A stretch of 25,408 nt of DNA from assembly GCF_000485595.1 (NCBI RefSeq), contig NW_014579375.1, positions 5,806 through 31,213 of the forward strand. Direction: 5' to 3'. This stretch comes from Priapulus caudatus (taxonomy: Eukaryota > Priapulida > Priapulimorpha > Priapulimorphida > Priapulidae). Positions 10,140-25,408 of the stretch are shown here, one piece after another (the stretch's first letter is position 1; the number at the start of each line of letters is the position of its first letter). The notes under the pieces are model-generated. The model saw nothing but the letters and a program-made list of their open reading frames with translations. It did not search any database and had not been told where the DNA came from. The position numbers and the translations under genes are program-made.

Positions 10140-10203
10140 ATATATATATATATATATATATAAATATATATACACACATATATATATGTATATGTATGTA
10201 TGT
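10140..10203. repeat. (TA)n / TACA / TATG microsatellite
   Basis: TATATA repeats grading into ACACATATATAT and GTATGTATGTAT. Low-complexity alternating purine-pyrimidine DNA. Confidence 0.85.
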
Positions 10204-10573
10204 ATATCACGATTCTTTCTACTTATATGTGTAAGATTGTGGGTAATGTAAAATTGTACTTTTAACTAACACTGCCTTTACCGCCTCCTCGTGCAAGCAG
10301 CATTTCTTCCCGTGCCCACTCCAGCACACCTCCCTCCGTCTCTCTATTATTCGTCCTCCCCTACTGCTCATGTGTGAACACCCACTACTCCGCTGTTTTA
10401 TGCTGCTTCGGGTGGTTCTCCCCCATTTTTGACATCGGTCGTATTTGAATATCGTGCCACTGTTATTGACTCTTACAGAGTTTATTGAATGTTGGTGTAG
10501 CGTCATCGTTTCTTATATTCGTCACACAGTGTCGCCACAGTCAGCGCTGGGCCGTGGAGGCGGGCCTATATAT

Positions 10574-10599
10574 CACACGCACACACAAACACACACACA

Positions 10600-10631
<32 letters not shown>

Positions 10632-10651
10632 CACACATGCATACACACACG

Positions 10652-10738
<87 letters not shown>

Positions 10739-10858
10739 CACACACACACGCACACACATGCATACACACACACACGCACACGCACACGCACCCACGCGCA
10801 CACCGCGCCACACACACACACATACACACATACACACGCGCACACACCCACACACATA

Positions 10859-10890
<32 letters not shown>

Positions 10891-10891
10891 C

Positions 10892-10946
<55 letters not shown>

Positions 10947-10957
10947 AGAGAGAGAAC
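10574..10957. repeat. long (CA)n / (CACG)n compound microsatellite
   Basis: About 380 bp of CA units, including a nearly pure 60-bp core near 10675-10735 and blocks of GCAC tetranucleotides (10600-10630 and 10860-10890), ending in AGAGAGAG. The open frames through it encode only Thr-His or Cys-Val repeats and are artefacts. Alternating purine-pyrimidine of this length can adopt Z-DNA. Confidence 0.95.
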
Positions 10958-11051
10958 AGTTCTTCCACTTCAGAAGTTATTTTTATGAGAATTTTTAAGA
11001 TTAGTTTTAAATAGGGTTTTAGCCAACGTGAAATCGGTATCAAGACCGTGC

Positions 11052-11152
11052 TGGGGTGGGGGGTTGCAGGGCCGGTGGGTGGGTGGGGCTGGGAGGTTTC
11101 TGTAAGAGGGGAGTTGATGCATATAGTTGCAGGAGGAGAGGGGGGAGGGGGT
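11052..11152 (+). other. G-rich segment with canonical G-quadruplex motif
   Basis: The core GGGTGGGTGGGGCTGGG (11077-11093) satisfies the four-G3-tract rule with one- to two-base loops, the most stable class. More G-runs lie on either side. If transcribed within gene 1's 3' UTR it could form an RNA quadruplex. Confidence 0.7.
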
Positions 11153-11299
11153 TGATCAGAGAGAGGGTCCCCGCCCCGTGCTGACTGAGGCATTTAGCGA
11201 TTTATCGACTGTGTACATTTGTAAATGTAGTAGAACGGCGTATAGATGTTGTACAGCTATAGTATATGTACCGGACAGTAATGCCGTGTTGTATTGTTA

Positions 11300-11331
11300 A
11301 TATTATTATTATTATTATTTATTATTATTAA
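11300..11331. repeat. (ATT)n microsatellite
   Basis: About ten ATT units with one interruption. Confidence 0.85.
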
Positions 11332-12217
11332 CCCACGCCAAATTTGCTAAACCTGGGCGCGCGTGCAGTGCGGCCCATAGACGGCTTAGCTTTTATTTTT
11401 GAATAGATTTCTGGTGTTGAAGTCGGGATTTCGTGATTTCGCGATTTGTGAGAGCATGATTTCGACGTAGAGGTACTGAACATTTTCAATGGTGTATCGC
11501 TTGCGGGGTGGTGTCAGAATCGCGTCCCCCCTCATCGTTTTCTCCGGCGAGCGTTTACGTGCATGACTTTGCCAATGGCCAAGGGTCTTAACTCGTGCTT
11601 TTAACGTTTCTCTTTACGTTTGCTCACACTCGCGTCCGATTTGGCGATTATGAACCTTTGAACACTGATATATGGTAGACTCTCGAACCGGTTTGTGTGG
11701 GGAAACACTAATTTTTGTTGATCGCAGGGTCAAAATACGAAATAGAATTTATACACGTGGGTTAAGCTCATTTACAATGGACCCCTTTGCATTTTCCCAA
11801 GACTGCAATGATAAGTAAAAACGTCTTGTCTGTCGTAATTCATCAGGTCTTGCAGTGTTTATATATACGCCTTATCCTTCCGCAATATCTTACCCGGACG
11901 TGTCATGATGCATTTACCACTCTAACATCGCTACAGATTTAAGATGGCTACATGTTGCTTCCGTAACATCATTAAGTTTTGGAACATATCCCTTCTAACA
12001 CCTTATTGGTAAGTGATCTATTCGCAATCATAGACATAATTATCATACAAATGAAATCATCAGAGTTGATTTTACTCAATTATATTTATTGTGCATTATT
12101 CCCCTTTTTATTTATTTATTACAGGTATTTACAGAGTATAGCTAAGGATGCATTCTACACAGAAAACGTCACAACTTGACAGCAAACCCTAACTGAAGAT
12201 AATATTATAAGGCGTGT

Positions 12218-12219
<2 letters not shown>

Positions 12220-12278
<59 letters not shown>

Positions 12279-12325
12279 CACATGATAATATCATGTCATC
12301 ATCATGATATATATATATATATATT
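12220..12325. repeat. (AT)n microsatellite with flanking palindrome
   Basis: A pure TA run at 12220-12274 is followed by a palindromic ATGATAATATCAT segment and a second, shorter TA run (about 12307-12325). The whole block could extrude a cruciform. Confidence 0.85.
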
Positions 12326-13164
12326 ACCTCAATTAGGACCAACTACTGTCAGCAACAAGGCTCGCACAAACTTGCACAGATCGCAATTTGAATGGCTACT
12401 AACATAATATATACAAGTGACTCTTTCTTCAGTACATGCAGGCAGGCAATAAATACAGCAATAAATCGACAGAATATTTCTCACATTCGAGAGCACATGA
12501 AGACCAATATATTAATATTATAGTAATCACAAGTCAAGTACTTGGTATACTCGACGTCGTTTACATGGAGCAGTGCAAATTGGATATACTAAACATGTCT
12601 GCTCGGAAGTGCATGCAAAAATACGAGGCGAAATATTTCTAGCTTGCATGCACGTCCAGCAGAAATATCTATATATTAACACAATTCACACGGTATCAAC
12701 CACTCCAGAGCGAGTTCTGTGTGACTTAATTGGAGACCTGTGGTGCAACAATGTGCCACACACATATCGCGCGCTTTCATGTAAGAATAGCTTATAAATA
12801 ATGATAAGAGAATAACACGCATGCTATTGAAATCTGCTATAAACACAAGTTCCTGCCTGAAGATTAAGATCTAAAAGATACAGCAACAGGCGGTCACAGC
12901 GTAAATTTGCCCCTCATTTCCGAACTGCAGAACAAAGCCAAACTTGAGCATCAGCCAGCACCAGCAAGTTTTTTAGTATCATTTTCAGTTGAATACATTT
13001 TTAATTCTGCTACATAACCAATTTTGTCGTTAAATATTCCAAGGAAATGAATAAGAACTCGACCTCTGCTGATCGGTGGGTATATAGTATGATTGGTGAC
13101 GATGGCTAGTGTGACAGGTTGTGCTCCGTCTGCCTGTGTTGATAACACAAGTTGTGCTTTGACG

Positions 13165-13170
13165 TTTATT
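13165..13170 (-). terminator. candidate STRIP polyadenylation signal (AATAAA on - strand)
   Basis: TTTATT on the + strand reads AATAAA on -, 548 nt beyond the STRIP stop codon. GATAAA-type variants lie closer (about 13475). This is a motif match only, with no transcript evidence. Confidence 0.25.
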
Positions 13171-13717
13171 TTTAGTCATTTCATACGCGGTGCTTATAAT
13201 GTTCAATAACTTAATTACGGTTAAATATTAGTTCGCGATAAATACATTACTTTCATCGTATGTACCTGGTACACTGCATGCAAAAATAAATGTCAAAATA
13301 CAACTTATTTTATCATCGCAACACGAAAGTGACTGCATTGCCTATAACAAATATAGGCAAATTTATAAAATCAGGTTTTTGGTTATTTCACATTCACAGT
13401 AAAAAGTAAAAAGTTGTACAAGACAAAAATCACCAATAATTTTACCAGCAATAATGCTGCACACCAGAGTGTTTTTATCTTTTAAATTATTCATCGTTTG
13501 CCGTAACTCAATGAGCTCTTCATCGTTTACATTACAGCCAAACATTGCCTATCTAGCGACACGCCTCGTAAATACTTGGTCTGCTTACTGAAAACAATAA
13601 ATCACGAGGATATGTGAACTTCTGAAGAAATGCTGCTCGAAAAATGAAAAGAAGAAGAGATGCTACATGCTAAACCTCACGTGTATGTGTGTGCGCGCGC
13701 GGAGGGTGCATGCAGCA

Positions 13718-25093
<11,376 letters not shown>

Positions 25094-25105
25094 TTTGTAG
25101 CGATG

Positions 25106-25118
25106 CCGGAAACGGAAG
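25106..25118 (-). promoter_or_regulatory. paired ETS-like sites just upstream of the STRIP start
   Basis: CCGGAAACGGAAG (+ strand) contains two GGAA cores 13-25 bp upstream of the STRIP ATG. Tandem ETS sites close to the start are typical of TATA-less housekeeping promoters. The transcription start is not defined, so this could lie in the 5' UTR or core promoter. Confidence 0.35.
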
Positions 25119-25408
25119 CCACCTAGCGTGCAATTATATAAATAACATAATAATTATTTAGATATCAAGTCTATAAATATATATAATATTGATAGACTCC
25201 TGATTATATTGTATATATTGTTCTCGGGTTTACGAACAAAATTAATGTGTCGCGGTTCATGACTAAACTGAAGCTGAGTAAACGCTTATGTACGCATATG
25301 TATGCGTAATATACACGTATTCATATAAACATACCTAATGACCGAATTATAATCGACTTCAGAAATACCGATCGTGCTTGAGAAATAACGCGCCAAGGTA
25401 TCCCCCTT
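25119..25408. other. upstream flank of STRIP
   Basis: AT-rich, with TATAAATATATATAATATT near 25170 and several TACGCATATG words near 25290. No other gene is visible before the window ends. Confidence 0.5.

Larger units (their letters stand above)
6264..10570. other. long non-coding stretch, probable 3' UTR of gene 1 then intergenic
   Basis: No recognisable gene on either strand; ORFs are short and compositionally random. The first kilobases are T- and G-rich on the + strand and look like UTR. By eye I found no AATAAA on + between the stop codon and about 12440; variants AGTAAA (about 7526) and GATAAA (about 7775) exist. It contains imperfect GA runs (8301-8356), pure GA (8761-8788) and a TA/TACA run (10140-10203). 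Confidence 0.5.
10958..13717. other. non-coding convergent intergenic region
   Basis: About 2.7 kb between the presumed 3' end of gene 1 and the STRIP stop codon. It contains a G-rich segment (11052-11152), an ATT microsatellite, TA runs and generally AT-rich sequence. Two short - strand ORFs (12951-13189 and 13363-13545) look less random than the rest but are not supported genes. Confidence 0.5.

Noticed and set aside
10574-10957. CRISPR-like or telomeric array
   Set aside because: Pure dinucleotide and tetranucleotide microsatellite without spacers or telomere units, in a eukaryotic context.
10445-11193. several overlapping open frames of Thr-His or Cys-Val repeats
   Set aside because: Translations of the CA microsatellite, present in many frames on both strands.

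Overview
This is animal (metazoan) nuclear DNA, most likely from a marine invertebrate, although the exact lineage cannot be read from the window. The evidence is GT-AG split genes with short coding exons, animal-specific protein families, long AT-rich introns, and many microsatellites and non-autonomous DNA transposons. I see no bacterial, organellar or viral features.

Two protein genes face each other (convergent). Gene 1 (+ strand, 1572-6263, four coding exons) encodes a predicted 963-residue nuclear protein: a BTB domain, a Kelch-like-type BACK domain, a poly-Gln run, an AT-hook, an acidic segment with a basic nuclear-localisation-like motif, nine C2H2 zinc fingers, and a low-complexity Ala/Pro/Gln tail. 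It looks like a BTB zinc-finger DNA-binding regulator. Its third intron appears to be a GC-AG intron. Its first intron carries a striking 411-bp foldback hAT-like MITE with a perfect 8-bp target-site duplication.

Gene 2 (- strand, 25093 down to 13718, 18 coding exons) encodes a complete 803-residue STRIP protein (FAM40 family, orthologue of vertebrate STRIP1/STRIP2 and fly Strip), a core scaffold of the STRIPAK phosphatase-kinase complex. All 17 introns have GT donors and AG acceptors, and every exon junction keeps the reading frame, so this model is strong.

Layout: 1-430 polypyrimidine minisatellite; 431-1571 promoter and 5' leader of gene 1; 1572-6263 gene 1; 6264-13717 about 7.4 kb without a recognisable gene, probably gene 1's 3' UTR followed by intergenic DNA, with long CA, AT and GA microsatellites and a G-quadruplex motif; 13718-25093 gene 2, whose introns hold several transposon-like insertions (15791-16110, 18307-18496, a tRNA-SINE-like piece near 22720, a MITE-like piece near 20120-20335), minisatellites (notably four 72-bp repeats in intron 12) and a 270-bp GA tract in intron 1; 25094-25408 gene 2's upstream flank.

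The two genes have no evident shared pathway. I found no clearly new biological system. The observations most worth checking are the foldback MITE that places a polyadenylation signal just behind a donor site overlapping a stop codon, the GC-AG intron, the KLHL-like BTB-BACK module joined to zinc fingers, the in-frame 72-bp repeat upstream of STRIP exon 13, and a possible internal STRIP promoter in intron 8.
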